From contig NC_090444.1 in the NCBI RefSeq assembly GCF_031143425.1, positions 55,051,533-55,115,532 of the forward strand: a stretch of DNA of 64,000 nucleotides, written 5' to 3'. This DNA comes from Pleurodeles waltl (taxonomy: Eukaryota > Chordata > Amphibia > Caudata > Salamandridae). The translations under genes were made by a program, and so were the position numbers. The notes beneath the pieces were generated by a model. The model saw nothing but the letters and a program-made list of their open reading frames with translations. It ran no database searches and was not told the origin of the DNA. Positions 23,320 to 32,671 of the stretch are shown piece after piece. Positions within the stretch are counted from its first letter, which is position 1, and the number at the start of each line of letters is the position of its first letter.

Positions 23320-24225
23320 CTGCCGCTAATGGGCCAGCGGTACTTGAGACGGCGGTGCCCAGTTCAGCGGTGCTTGAGACGGCGGTGCCCAGTGCAGCGG
23401 TACTTGAGATGAAGGGCCCAGTTCAGCGGTGCTTGAGATGAAGGGCCCAGTTCAGCAGTGCTTGAGACGGCGGTGCCCAGTTCAGCGGTGCTTGAGACGG
23501 CGGTGCCCAGTGCAGCGGTACTTGAGACGGCGCTGACCAGTTCAGCGGTGCTTGAGACGGCGGTGCCCAGTGCAGCGGTACTTGACACGGCGGTGCCCAG
23601 TTCAGCGGTGCTTGAGACGGCGGTGCCCAGTGCAGCGGTACTTGAGATGAAGGGCCCAGTTCAGCGGTGCTTGAGATGAAGGGCCCAGTTCAGCGGTGCT
23701 TGAGACGGCGGTGCCCAGTTCAGTGGTGCTTGAGACGGCGGTGCCCAGTTCAGCGGTGCTTGAGACGGCGGTGCCCAGTGCAGCGGTACTTGAGATGAAG
23801 GGCCCAGTTCAGCGGTGCTTGAGATGAAGGGCCCAGTTCAGCGGTGCTTGAGACGGCGGTGCCCAGTGCAGCGGTACTTGAGACGGTGGTGCCCAGTTCA
23901 GCGGTGCTTGAGACGGCGGTGGCCAGTGCAGTGGTACTTGAGATGAAGGGCCCAGTTCAGCGGTGCTTCAGATGAAGGGCCCAGTTCAGCGGTGCTTGAG
24001 ACGGCGGTGCCCAGTGCAGCGGTACTTGAGATGAAGGGCCCAGTGCAGCGGTGCTTGAGACGGCGGTGCCCAGTGCAGCGGTACTTGAGATGAAGGGCCC
24101 AGTTCAGCGGTGCTTGATACGGCGGTGCCCAGTGCAGCGGTACTTGAGATGAAGGGCCCAGTTCAGCGGTGCTTGAGACGGCGGTGCCCAGTGCAGCGGT
24201 GCTTAGGGTGAAGTGCCCAGTTCAG
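23320..24225 (+). repeat. About 30-bp tandem repeat array, roughly 29 units
   Basis: The unit is based on CAGCGGTGCTTGAGACGGCG followed by GTGCCCAGTT. A 29-base variant carries GATGAAGGGCCCAGTT instead. The two unit types alternate in blocks. Many units contain GCGGTG or GGCGGT, echoing the terminal motif. The array lies just beyond the 3' end of the Myb-A reading frame. Confidence 0.95.
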
Positions 24226-24248
24226 CGGATCCGGCCATGGCGTGGAGG

Positions 24249-26847
24249 TCATTTGCCACCTGTCCTGTGGCTTGCAGGGCCTTCCTGCCCATCTGTCCTG
24301 TGGCTGGCGGGGTCCTCCTGGGCTGCAGTACCGGGCCTGTTGGTGTCCTCCTGCCCACCAGGGATGGGGCTGGCGGGGCCCTCCTGGCCAGCTGGGCTGA
24401 TGGCGGTGTTGTCGGGCGTGCTGCCCTTCCCAGCCTTCCCTGATCGCCTGTGGCCCTTCCCCACCTTGGGCGGTGTGCCAGCTGGCTCCACACTTCCTGC
24501 TGGAGCCATGGTTGGGGTTTTAGTCCCTGGTGTTTTCACCCTCTCGCGCCTGCCACTGCCTATCTTCGGATGTTTCTCCGGGGGTGGGCTGTCCGTGCCT
24601 TGGCTCCGTACTGAACTGGCTGCCCTTGAGGGTGGGGGACTCCACAGTCCATGGCAGACTGTCATGACAGGGCCCGGTTTTGTTGTGGCTGAGGTGCTGA
24701 CTGGAGTCCTATGAGATGGACGGGGTGGGGGAGTTGTTGGAAAGAGGTTAAGTTTGGACAGGAAAAGCTTTTTAGGAGCAGTGGGATGGGTAGGTGTAGT
24801 GGGTATGGGAGTGGAGGAAGAGGTTGTGGTTGTAGGAGTTTTAAGTCTGGTGTCTTTGGGTGCAGGTGCTTGGGCTGGAGGCTGTCGTGAGGTGGATGGC
24901 TGTTGGGTGGGTGGCTTCATGCGTTTGTGTATCTTGGAAGAGGGGGTGACAGACACACTGGGAGATGACACAGGGGACGTGTAAATGGTAGTGGGGGTGG
25001 TGACTGCACGTGTGCGGGGGGTTCTGGTGTGTGTGCTGGTGATGGACGTAGTGGCTGAAGATTTTGTGCATGCAGGTGTGAGTGGAGACGTCACAGGGAG
25101 GGAGGAGGGAGACGAGGAGGAGGGGGACACAGTGGAGGCAGTGGGTGTTGGTATGTCTGTATGTGGATGTTGCTTGTGTGAATGCCTGTGTGATGTGTGG
25201 TGCTTATGTCTGGCTTAGCTTCCCTTGGGTGTTGAGGTGTGTGCAGGCTGGTCTGATGGTGTGTCTGGGATAGGCAGAGGTACAGGTGATAGGGTATGGG
25301 TGGAGGAAGTTGGAGGGGGGAGGCTAGAGACAGGGACAATGGCTGCCATCAGTGCTGAGGCCAGAGTGTTGAACGATTGCTGAAGGGCAGCCTGACCAGA
25401 ATGAATGCCCTCCAGGTATGCATTACTCTGGAGCACCTCTCTTTCGACACCCTGGATGGCATTCAAAATGGTAGACTGCCCAACAGTGAGCGTCCTCAGG
25501 AGGTCAATGACCTCCTCACTGAGGGCAGCAGGGGTGACTGGGATAGGGCCTGAGGTGCCTGGGGCGAAGGAGATGCCCACCTTCCTGGGTGAGCGGGCAC
25601 GGGGCAAACGGTGAGGGGCTGCTGGGAGGGCAGTGCTGGTAGGGGGGGTGGCGGCTGTACCTGTAGTTGCGGGGGGCACAGATGTGGCCGCCACCACAAG
25701 GGAGCTCTCTTCAGAGGACGAGTCCGTGTCACTGATATCTGCGCGAGTCCCCGCTGTGGAGCTCCAATCGCCCTCCGTCCCACTGGTGAATTCGGAGTCC
25801 GTTGCATGGCCCTTCATGGCCATGTGGGATGCAGCTCCCTCGTGCTCCGATGCCACTTCTCCTCCGCCTGATGATGCTAATGCACACGTGAACAGGAAGA
25901 CCACAAAAAGGGGGGGGGGGGAAATCAAGACATGTTGAGTGCATGCATTGGCGACACCGTTGGCGGACAGGACAGACACAGAAGCCCCCTGCACTACGCC
26001 GCGCACTTGGGGTCCACTACTCAATCCGTGGGAAATGGCCTACAAGCCTATGGACGACATCTGCACACATAGATGACACAGGGCCATGAATAGCTGTACT
26101 TGCCACCCTACAGAGGTGGGGGGCGGGGGCACAGGGCCATGCCTTACGGAGGGGCCTAGCCTACAGAAATCGCCCTGGCCTAGGGATACCCACAGCCCTC
26201 CTCCCCCACCCAGACACATCCACTGCGCGCAAAGTCACCAGGATTAGATTGTACTCACCCCCTTGTGTCTGCTGTGATGTCCTCAAACGCCCATCCAAAT
26301 GGGGGTAGGCCACCACCAGGATCCGGGACATCAGGGGGGTGAAAGTCTGACTGGCACCCCTCCCACGTTGGGAGGCCATCCCCAGCTGAGCCTCCGCCGT
26401 CTTCCTACTCCAGCGTCAGATGTCCTCCCATCTCTTCCGGCAGTGGGTGCCCCGTGTCTGGTGGACCCCCAGGGTCCGGACGTCCTTGGCGATGGCACGC
26501 CAAATATCGATCTTCTGGTGGGCGCTGACCTATGTGACATGTACAGGGGGAGAAAAATAGTCATCACCTTCTGCATGCTCAATGTGAGTGGCCCCCCATC
26601 CCTACCCTTGCCATGTGGCACATGCTCTCATCCGTCGTTTGATGCATGCCTCAATCGCTCCCCTCCCCACCATCTCTCATCCACCCCACTCAACACAGGC
26701 ATTGCCCACAAAGCATGGTCCCAGTGTACTTACCTGTTGGTCTGGAGGACCGTAGAGTAGCGCATACTGGGGGAGGACCCCATCCACAAGTTTCTCCAAT
26801 TCCTGAGCAGTGAAGGCAGGGGCCCTTTCCCCAGTCGCATGAGCCAT
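24249..26847 (-). pseudogene. Myb-A: SANT/Myb-domain partner protein of Harbinger copy B
   Basis: Exon 1 (26847-26734, 38 codons) starts MAHATGERAPAFTAQELEKL and ends at donor CAACAG/GTAAGT. Exon 2 (26529-26259, 271 nt) holds the rest of the SANT/Myb_DNA-bind_5-type domain, with WRAIAKDVRTLGV, THCRKRWEDI and a later AYPHLDGR. Exon 3 (25876-25215) carries an acidic Ser-rich stretch, a helical segment with SEEVIDLLRTLTVGQ and NAYLEGIHSGQAALQQSF, and a Pro-rich end. Downstream frames to 24249 hold a Pro/Thr/Ser-rich tail with KKLFLSKLNLFP and a basic KVGKGHRRSGKAGKG end, also found in copies C and D. Lesions are TGA at 26416-26418 inside the Myb domain and a stop or frame change at 25215. It is nested antisense in the transposase intron. 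The likely role is DNA binding that helps the transposase recognise element ends (family knowledge; not shown here). Confidence 0.7.
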
Positions 26848-26939
26848 TGTCTCTTCCAGACCGAATTCACAGCAGCACTTGCAGTGTAGGTCCTCTCCTG
26901 TCGAAGATCAGGTATCGAGTGATTAAGCAGATAGAAAAT

Positions 26940-27015
26940 GGCGGTCACGCCCGCGGCGGTGCGTACCGTGGCGGTGCGTACCGTGGCGGTGCGTACCGTG
27001 ACCGCCGGCGCACAA
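26940..27015. promoter_or_regulatory. Internal GGCGGT site cluster between Myb-A and transposase exon 2
   Basis: Three 15-base repeats of GGCGGTGCGTACCGT lie between GGCGGTCACG and GACCGCCGG, about 95 bases upstream of the Myb-A start. Copy D has the same cluster with one unit (about 53308-53345). The motif matches that of the element ends, so it may let a Myb protein act on its own promoter. Confidence 0.45.
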
Positions 27016-27325
27016 CGTCATTGGCTCCTGAGACCCATAGGGTTCAATGTTAACCAATGCTGCTTTGCGCCGCGGTCTTCGACCGCCTACCGCCACGGTG
27101 TGCCATGCCAGCGCATTTACCTCACATCCCATTGTCACACTTCACAGGTCAGGCAGCCGCCATTTCAAGGGCCCACATGGCTTAGTTTCTACTGCGTCAC
27201 ACATACCTAGGCCTTGCATCAACACTCATACAACCCATTCAATGCATTGGCAATCGTGTTCTGTGCAAGCTGTGGTTACGTACCTGTGGGTTGATTGACT
27301 CTGTTCTCGCTGTTGTCCTTCATAG

Positions 27326-28362
27326 GCACCGTCCGCTGGGACATGCAAGGAGATGGAGGAATCTTCCGGTGTACAGACCGCTGGTGGACCTGTCGACGAT
27401 GGAGGAAAGACATGTCATACTGATATACAGGCTTGACCGAGCCACTATTCATGAACTGTGTGCCCAGCTGGAGCCAGACCTGATGTCACCAATCCGCCAA
27501 CCCACAGGGATCCCCCCTCTAGTGCAGGTTCTGTCAGTACTCCATTTCTTTGCAAGTGGGTCATTTCAAACAACAGTGGCCATTGCATCAGGGATGTCCC
27601 AGCCTATGTTTTCCAAGGTGTTGTCCAGAGTGTTGTCTGCCCTGCTCCAACACATGCGGAGCTACATCGTTTTCCCTGAGGTGGGGGATTTGCCTACAGT
27701 GAAAGGTGATTTCTATGCCCTTGGACATATCCCCAACATCATAGGTGCCATTGATGGGACACATGTTGCTTTGGTCCCCCCCCAGCAGGAGTGAACAGGT
27801 GTACAGGAACAGGAAGAGTTATCATTCCATGAATGTACAGATGATGTGTTTGGCTGACCAGTACATCTCCCAGGTTAATGCCAAGTTCCCTGGGTCAGTG
27901 CATGATGCGTACATCATGCGGAATAGCAGCATCCCTTACGTGATGGGTCAACTCCAGAGGCACCGTGTGTGGCTAATTGGTGACTCTGGTTACCCCAACC
28001 TGTCATGGCTACTGACCCCAGTGAGGAATCCCAGGACAAGGGCAGAGGAACAGTACAATGAGGCCCATGGGTGAACTAGGAGGGTGATCGACCGAACCTT
28101 TGGCCTCCTGAAGGCCAGGTTCAGGTGCCTCCATATGACAGGTGGATCCCTATTCTACTCACCAAAGAAGGTGTGCCAGATCATCGTGGCCTGCTGTATG
28201 CTTCACAACCTGGCTTTGCGATGCCAGGTGCCTTTTCTGCAGGAGGATGGTCCAGATGGTGGTGTTGTAGCAGCTGTGGAGCCTGTGGAGAGTGAAGACG
28301 AGGAAGCCGAAGAGGACGACATAGACAACAGGAACACAGTAATACAGCAGTATTTTCAATGA
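27326..28362 (+). pseudogene. HARBI1-like DDE transposase, main exon (copy B)
   Basis: The encoded protein is the PIF/Harbinger transposase (DDE_Tnp_4 nuclease), which would cut and paste the element in the nucleus. Visible motifs are YRPLVDLSTMEERH, GIPPLVQVLSVLHFFASG, IGAIDGTHVAL (first catalytic Asp), FPGSVHDAYIMRNS, WLIGDSGYPNL (second-Asp region) and RTFGLLKARFRCLH after the third catalytic position. Three lesions are seen: an extra base in the C8 run at 27776-27783 causing TGA at 27792; CGA to TGA at 28072-28074; and GAC (Asp) at 28090-28092 where copy D keeps GAA (Glu) in the catalytic position. The protein ends in an acidic stretch with SEDEEAEEDDID. It is spliced to exon 1 at 22264. 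Compared with copy D, this copy lacks a 99-base intron. Confidence 0.85.
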
Positions 28363-28870
28363 CACACAGGTAAGAATCCACACCCGCATATTACATTTAC
28401 TTAAAGACTACTACCTCTCTACTGTCTGACCTTTTCCCCCAGTGTATGGTAACTGAGTTGTGACTTTCCCTTCCGAAATCAGAGATGTGGGCCCCACTGC
28501 GTGACATCTGCTTTGTTTCCCCATGGACTACATCTGTGTGACAGTGGTATGTTGGCATCACAATGTAAATAAGCATTTTGGCACGGTACTGTCTAATACA
28601 TTTGTACAAAATCAGAGCCAGACTCCTGAATGTTTTGTGCAATAACTGTGTTTATTTCAGTGCTCTATATCAGTGGGTGGTTGCATATCGGTGAGGGGTG
28701 ATGGTGGAGGATTGTCCATGGCAGAGTCCAGACTATTAGTATCACAGGTGCATTGTCCAAATGCCTGTGGAAAGTGGAGCAGGGGCAGTTTAAGGACGGA
28801 CAGGGTGACAATGTGGGACAGTGGGATGACAATCAGGGAGGTATCCTTTCCTGGCGGGGGTCTTGGCATC
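28363..28870. other. Shared 3' UTR space between transposase and Myb-B
   Basis: Non-coding spacer between convergent genes. TTTATT at about 28651-28656 could be the minus-strand poly(A) signal (AATAAA) of Myb-B; copy D has the same motif near 55047. Confidence 0.4.
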
Positions 28871-30368
28871 TTACTCTGTCTTCTTCCTGGATCTCAGGGC
28901 CCGCTTGCGGGGTGGTTCTCCTTCTGCAGGGGGTGGGGTGCTGGTGGCCTGTTGGTCCTGTGGCGGGGCCTCCTGTCCACTAGCGCCGGCAGAGGTGGTA
29001 GGCAGTTCTTGGTCCATGCTAGTGTGAGGGGCCCTTTGTGGTGCCACAGTGTCCCGCAATGTGGTGACTACCTGATTCAGAGCCCCTACGATGGTGCCCA
29101 GGGTGAAACTGATGTTTCGTAGTTCCTCCCTGAACCCCATATACTGTTCCTCCTGCAGGAGCTGGATCTCCTGGAACCTGGCCAGTACCGTCGCCATCGT
29201 CTCCTGGGAATGATGGTAGGCTCCCATGATGGAGGAGAGGGCCTCGTGGAGAGTGGGTTCCCTGGGCCTGTCCCCCCCCCTGTCGCACAGCAGCCCTCCC
29301 AGTTCCCCTGTTTCCCTGGGCCTCTGTCCCCTGGACCGTGTGCCCACTACCACTGCCTCCAGCTCCCTGTTGTTGTTGGGGTGGTGGGTTAGCCTGGGTG
29401 CCCTGTAGTGGTGGACACACCGCTGATTGACGAGTCCTGGGGACAGAGGTATGGGCCCGCTGGGTGGGTGCTGTGCTGGTGTTCCCAGAGGGGGGAAGGT
29501 CTGCTGTGGCCTGTGGCTGTCTGAGGGGAGCCGACTGTCCCCAGGTCCCTGATGGGCCGGGCTGGTCATCTAGATCCAGGTCGACAGAGGTGCTGTCATC
29601 ACTGTGGGCCTCTTCTGGGGGTGGAGTGGACATTTGTGGACCCTCCTGCGCGGTGATGTGGCGTTCGGGTCCTGCAGGGGTATAAAAGTATGGTTATTGC
29701 ATCTGTGTGTGCCATAGCGTGCAATGGGTGGGTGCCCGTGTACCCCAGTGCTGGCATTCCCGTGTGGGGGCTTTTGTGACTGTGGTTTGGGGGGGATGGG
29801 TATGTGCAGTGGGCATGCTTTGGTGATGGGTGTCCATGCTTTGTGGTCGCATGCAGGGTTTCGGGTTGGGATGGGTGGGTTGTGATGGTGAGACATTTGC
29901 AAGGAGTAGGTGTGATGGGAGTGAGGGTGAGGGTATGAGTTGGCATGCTGGTGGGGTGGGGGGGATGAAGTAGTGAAGATGAGACTTACCAGAGTCCATT
30001 CCTCCACCTACTCCTGCGAGGCCCTCAGGATGCAGGATCGCCAAGACCTGCTCCTCCCATGTTGTAAATTCTGGGGGAGGAGGTGGGGGTCCGCCGCCAG
30101 TCCGCTGCACCGCGATGTTGTGCCTGGATACCATTGAACGCACCTTCCCCCGTAGGTCGTTCCACCGCTTCCTGATGTCGTCCCTATTTCTTGGGTGCTG
30201 TCCCACAGCATTGACCCTATCGACTATTCTGCTCCATAACTCCATCTTCCTGGCAATGGTGGTGTGCTGCAACTGTGTCCCGAAAAGCTGTGGCTCTACC
30301 TGTACAATTTCCTCCACCATGACCCTGAGTTCATCCTCAGAAAACCTGGGGTGTCTTTGCGGTGCCAT
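28871..30368 (-). pseudogene. Myb-B: second SANT/Myb-domain protein of Harbinger copy B
   Basis: Exon 1 (30368-29990) starts MAPQRHPRFSEDELRVMVEE and contains a complete NAIF1/TSNARE1-like Myb_DNA-bind_5 domain at about residues 7-82 (ELWSRIVDRVNAV, DDIRKRWNDLRGKVRS), then GGGPPPPPPEFTTWEEQ. It ends MDSG at donor G/GTAAGT (phase 1). Exon 2 (29671-28871) follows the acceptor CCCCTGCAG. It is acidic, then Gln/Pro-rich, then helical (LHEALSSIMGAYHHSQETM and LLQEEQYMGFREEL), and ends with basic RKRALRSRKK, a likely nuclear signal. A long C run at 29271-29281 shifts the frame in the middle of exon 2. The gene is unrelated in detail to Myb-A. It is convergent with the transposase and reads inward from the right end of the element. 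Confidence 0.75.
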
Positions 30369-30599
30369 GGGGTGGTGTGGGTGATGTGTGTGGTGGATTG
30401 TGTGGTGATGTGTATTGGTGTGTTGTGTGAAGTGCGTGGTAATATTGCTGGGTGAAAGTAAAATGCGCGTCTGGGTGCTCGGATCTCTTTTCTCTGTGCG
30501 TGTTCCCGATTCTGTTGGAGTGGAGGTTTGCTTGTGATGTGGGTGTGTGTTTTATATTGTATTGGGTGTGTGGGAGTGTTGTTTGTATGTGTATCAGGT

Positions 30600-30945
30600 G
30601 TGTGTATTTGTAATTGTCCAATGTGGCGGTGTTTTGTAGAAGTGTGTGTATTTTGAGCGCGGCGGTGTGTACCGCCAATGGAATACCGCGGTTGAAAGAC
30701 CGCCGTGTGGATTCGTGGGTCGTGATAGTGTGGGCGTATTTCTGTTGGCGTGCCGGTGGAGGTTTGGTCGTCGCCAGTTTCTCGCTGGCCTTTGGTGTGG
30801 CGGACTTTTGTGGATGTCTGTATTTTGGCGGTTTGCCTGTTGTGGGTCAGAATGACCGTGGCGGTTTACCACGGCCGCGGCGTTGTGTTGGCGGTCTTCT
30901 GCACGGCGGTAAGCGCCTTTTACCGCCAAGGTTGGAATGACCCCC
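30600..30945. promoter_or_regulatory. Right terminal region with clustered GGCGGT/ACCGCC sites
   Basis: Repeated GGCGGT and ACCGCC motifs include GGCGGTGTGTACCGCC near 30661 and GGCGGTAAGCGCC...TACCGCC at the tip. It mirrors the left end and lies upstream of Myb-B, so it may serve as both transposition site and promoter region. Confidence 0.5.
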
Positions 30946-30948
30946 TAA

Positions 30949-31891
30949 GTGCCATATGGACTCAACGGGAACGAGGAAATGTATAATCATTTATAACAAC
31001 CACGCAGATAAGGGTTGGGAGAAACAGATAAAGACTATAGTCCACAGATCCAGTGGCTTAAGTATAGAGCACAGAGAAAGGTGTATGATTCAAATAGAAT
31101 GTAATGTCTATGCCAGAAAGGAAATGCATATGATTCATGTAATGTCACCAACTTCATATTGGTTGGAAGGGTAAGACATCTTGTAAAGATAGATAATACA
31201 AGGCTAGGGACATTGATAAACTTTGGGTATGTCTCCATGGGATAAGGGGTCCGATTAAAATGTATTAGTACTTATTAGGTGAAGCGTAGTACAAGAAGTA
31301 CATATATATAATACATAAATATGTGTGACAATAGCAATACTAAATCCCAAGAATATACCTATACAATATATGGTGACAAACATAGACTACGTATCACGGT
31401 AAAGGTGGTGTAAGTGATGAGATAACAAAGATAAAAAAGATAAAAGAGTTAAAGAAGTGGACCCAAATGTATCCATGGTGAACAAAGTGGGGAAATATAT
31501 AGCAAAAGGAACGAGGAGACTATCCAGTAGATGGCCACAATGACAGATTGAGAGAATAATTGTAATGTTAATTGTCAGCTGACATACTTTTAATGAGAGA
31601 ACCATGTATATATAAAATATAAGTTGGGGAAGGGATATAGGAACATCAATGTCATTGGAAAGGTATGGGGTACCACAAGAGTGGTATGCACAATGATTTT
31701 AGTTGTGTTTAGGTTGTATTTTGTTTAGTTGCTCCACATTTCCCAGAATGCTGCTTAATGGCAGAGAGTGGAAGTACATATATATAGGCAACGTAAACAA
31801 TGCACTCAATTACCGTGATCAAGACTGTGATAGTCGAAACGCGCTGGTGATGAGGATGGTTGTTCTGAAGAAGAATAAATATTGATACAAA
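30949..31891 (+). mobile_element. Penelope-like element, 3' part after the Harbinger insertion
   Basis: The first bases complete the Penelope protein (PYGLNGNEEMYNHL then a stop near 30995). The rest is AT-rich 3' UTR without other coding sequence. Near its end is a hammerhead-like core (31809-31850) and AATAAATATTGATACAAA, before MITE P2 interrupts it. Confidence 0.6.
31809..31850 (+). other. Degenerate hammerhead-ribozyme-like core in the Penelope 3' region
   Basis: The order is CCGTGATCA, then GACT-GTGAT-AGTC (a 4-bp stem II with a 5-nt loop), then GAAACGCGCTGG. A hammerhead needs CTGATGA, stem II, GAAA, stem III. GAAA and stem II are intact but the CTGATGA box is altered. Hammerheads are known in the terminal repeats of Penelope-like elements, which favours the reading; it is probably inactive. 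Confidence 0.35.
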
Positions 31892-32443
31892 GGGCCTCAT
31901 TCCGAGGCCGGCGGGCGGCGGTCGCCGCCCGCCTGGCGGGAACCGCCATATGGCCGCTCCGCGGTCGAAAGACCGCGGAGGCCATTCTGGCTTTCCCGCT
32001 GGGCTGGCGGGCGACCGCCAGAAGGCCGCCCGCCAGCCCAGCGGGAAACCGCTTCCCACGAGGAAGCCGGCTCCGAATGGAGCCGGCGGAGTGGGAAGGT
32101 GCGACGGGTGCAGTTGCACCCGTCGCGAATTTCAGTGTCTGCTTAACAGACACTGAAATTCTTTGTGGGGCCCCCAGGGGCCCCACGACACCCCATACCG
32201 CCATCCTGTTCCTGGCGGGCGAACCGCCAGGAACAGGATGGCGGTATGGGGTGTCGGAATCCCCATGGCGGCGCAGCAAGCTGCGCCGCCATGGAGGATT
32301 CCCCAGGGCGGCGGGAAACTGGTGGGAGACCGCCAGTTTCCCGTTTCTGACCGCGGCCAAACCGCCACGGTCAGAATGCCCTGCGGAGCACCGCCAGCCT
32401 GTTGGCGGTGCTCCCGCCGACCCCGGCCCTCAGAATCACCCCC
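31892..32443 (+). mobile_element. Palindrome-chain MITE P2 (complete)
   Basis: It starts GGGCCTCATTCCGAGGCC, and the complement of its end starts GGGGGTGATTCTGAGGGCC. AAA flanks both sides. About a dozen near-perfect inverted repeats follow one another: GCGGGCGGCGGTCGCCGCCCGC; ATGGCCGCTCCGCGG pair; a 51-base pair around 32000; GCCGGCTCC pair; GACGGGTGCA pair; GAATTTCAGTGTCTGC pair; GTGGGGCCCC pair; a 70-base pair with CATCCTGTTCCTGGCG; GGCGGCGCAGC pair; AAACTGG pair; TCTGACCG pair; and GGAGCACCGCC pair. No coding capacity; it is inserted in the Penelope 3' region. Confidence 0.85.
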
Positions 32444-32559
32444 AAAGTCTTTTGGAGTGCTGCAAATTACTTTTGGAAGGAATTAATTGCAGGGAATTGG
32501 TCCATCCCTGACGCAGGCACCACCCGTGGAGCACGTCGTTAAAGGACTGTTTTGCTTCG
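32444..32559 (+). mobile_element. Penelope-like 3' region, continuation after P2
   Basis: The flank resumes with AAAGTCTTTTGG after the AAA duplication and runs to the (TA)n tract. CCCTGACGCAGG and CGTCGTTAAAGG may belong to the Penelope terminal repeat; this is an inference from position. Confidence 0.35.
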
Positions 32560-32611
32560 ATATATATATATATATATATATATAGATATATATATATATA
32601 TATATATATAT

Positions 32612-32646
<35 letters not shown>

Positions 32647-32671
32647 TATATATATATATATATATATATAA
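32560..32671. repeat. (TA)n microsatellite with periodic TAGA
   Basis: About 110 bases of TA repeats with TAGA interruptions roughly every 30 bases. The minus-strand Tyr/Ile reading frames across it are artefacts. Confidence 0.95.

Larger units (their letters stand above)
21935..30945 (+). mobile_element. Harbinger element copy B (9.0 kb, both ends present)
   Basis: The left end is GGTGGTCATTCCAACCC and the complement of the right end is GGGGGTCATTCCAACCT. Both are flanked by TAA (21932-21934 and 30946-30948), the 3-bp TWA-type duplication known for PIF/Harbinger. The boundaries are confirmed because the flanks are two halves of a Penelope reading frame. Inside, in order, are transposase exon 1 (+), two tandem-repeat arrays, the Myb-A gene (-), transposase exon 2 (+) and the Myb-B gene (-). 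All three genes carry lesions, so the copy is non-functional. Confidence 0.85.

Noticed and set aside
31806..32511. 184- and 209-codon frames on both strands across P2, and similar ones across P3 and P4
   Set aside because: GC-rich palindromes are poor in stop codons on both strands. The two strands encode near-identical peptides because of self-complementarity, not because of a gene.
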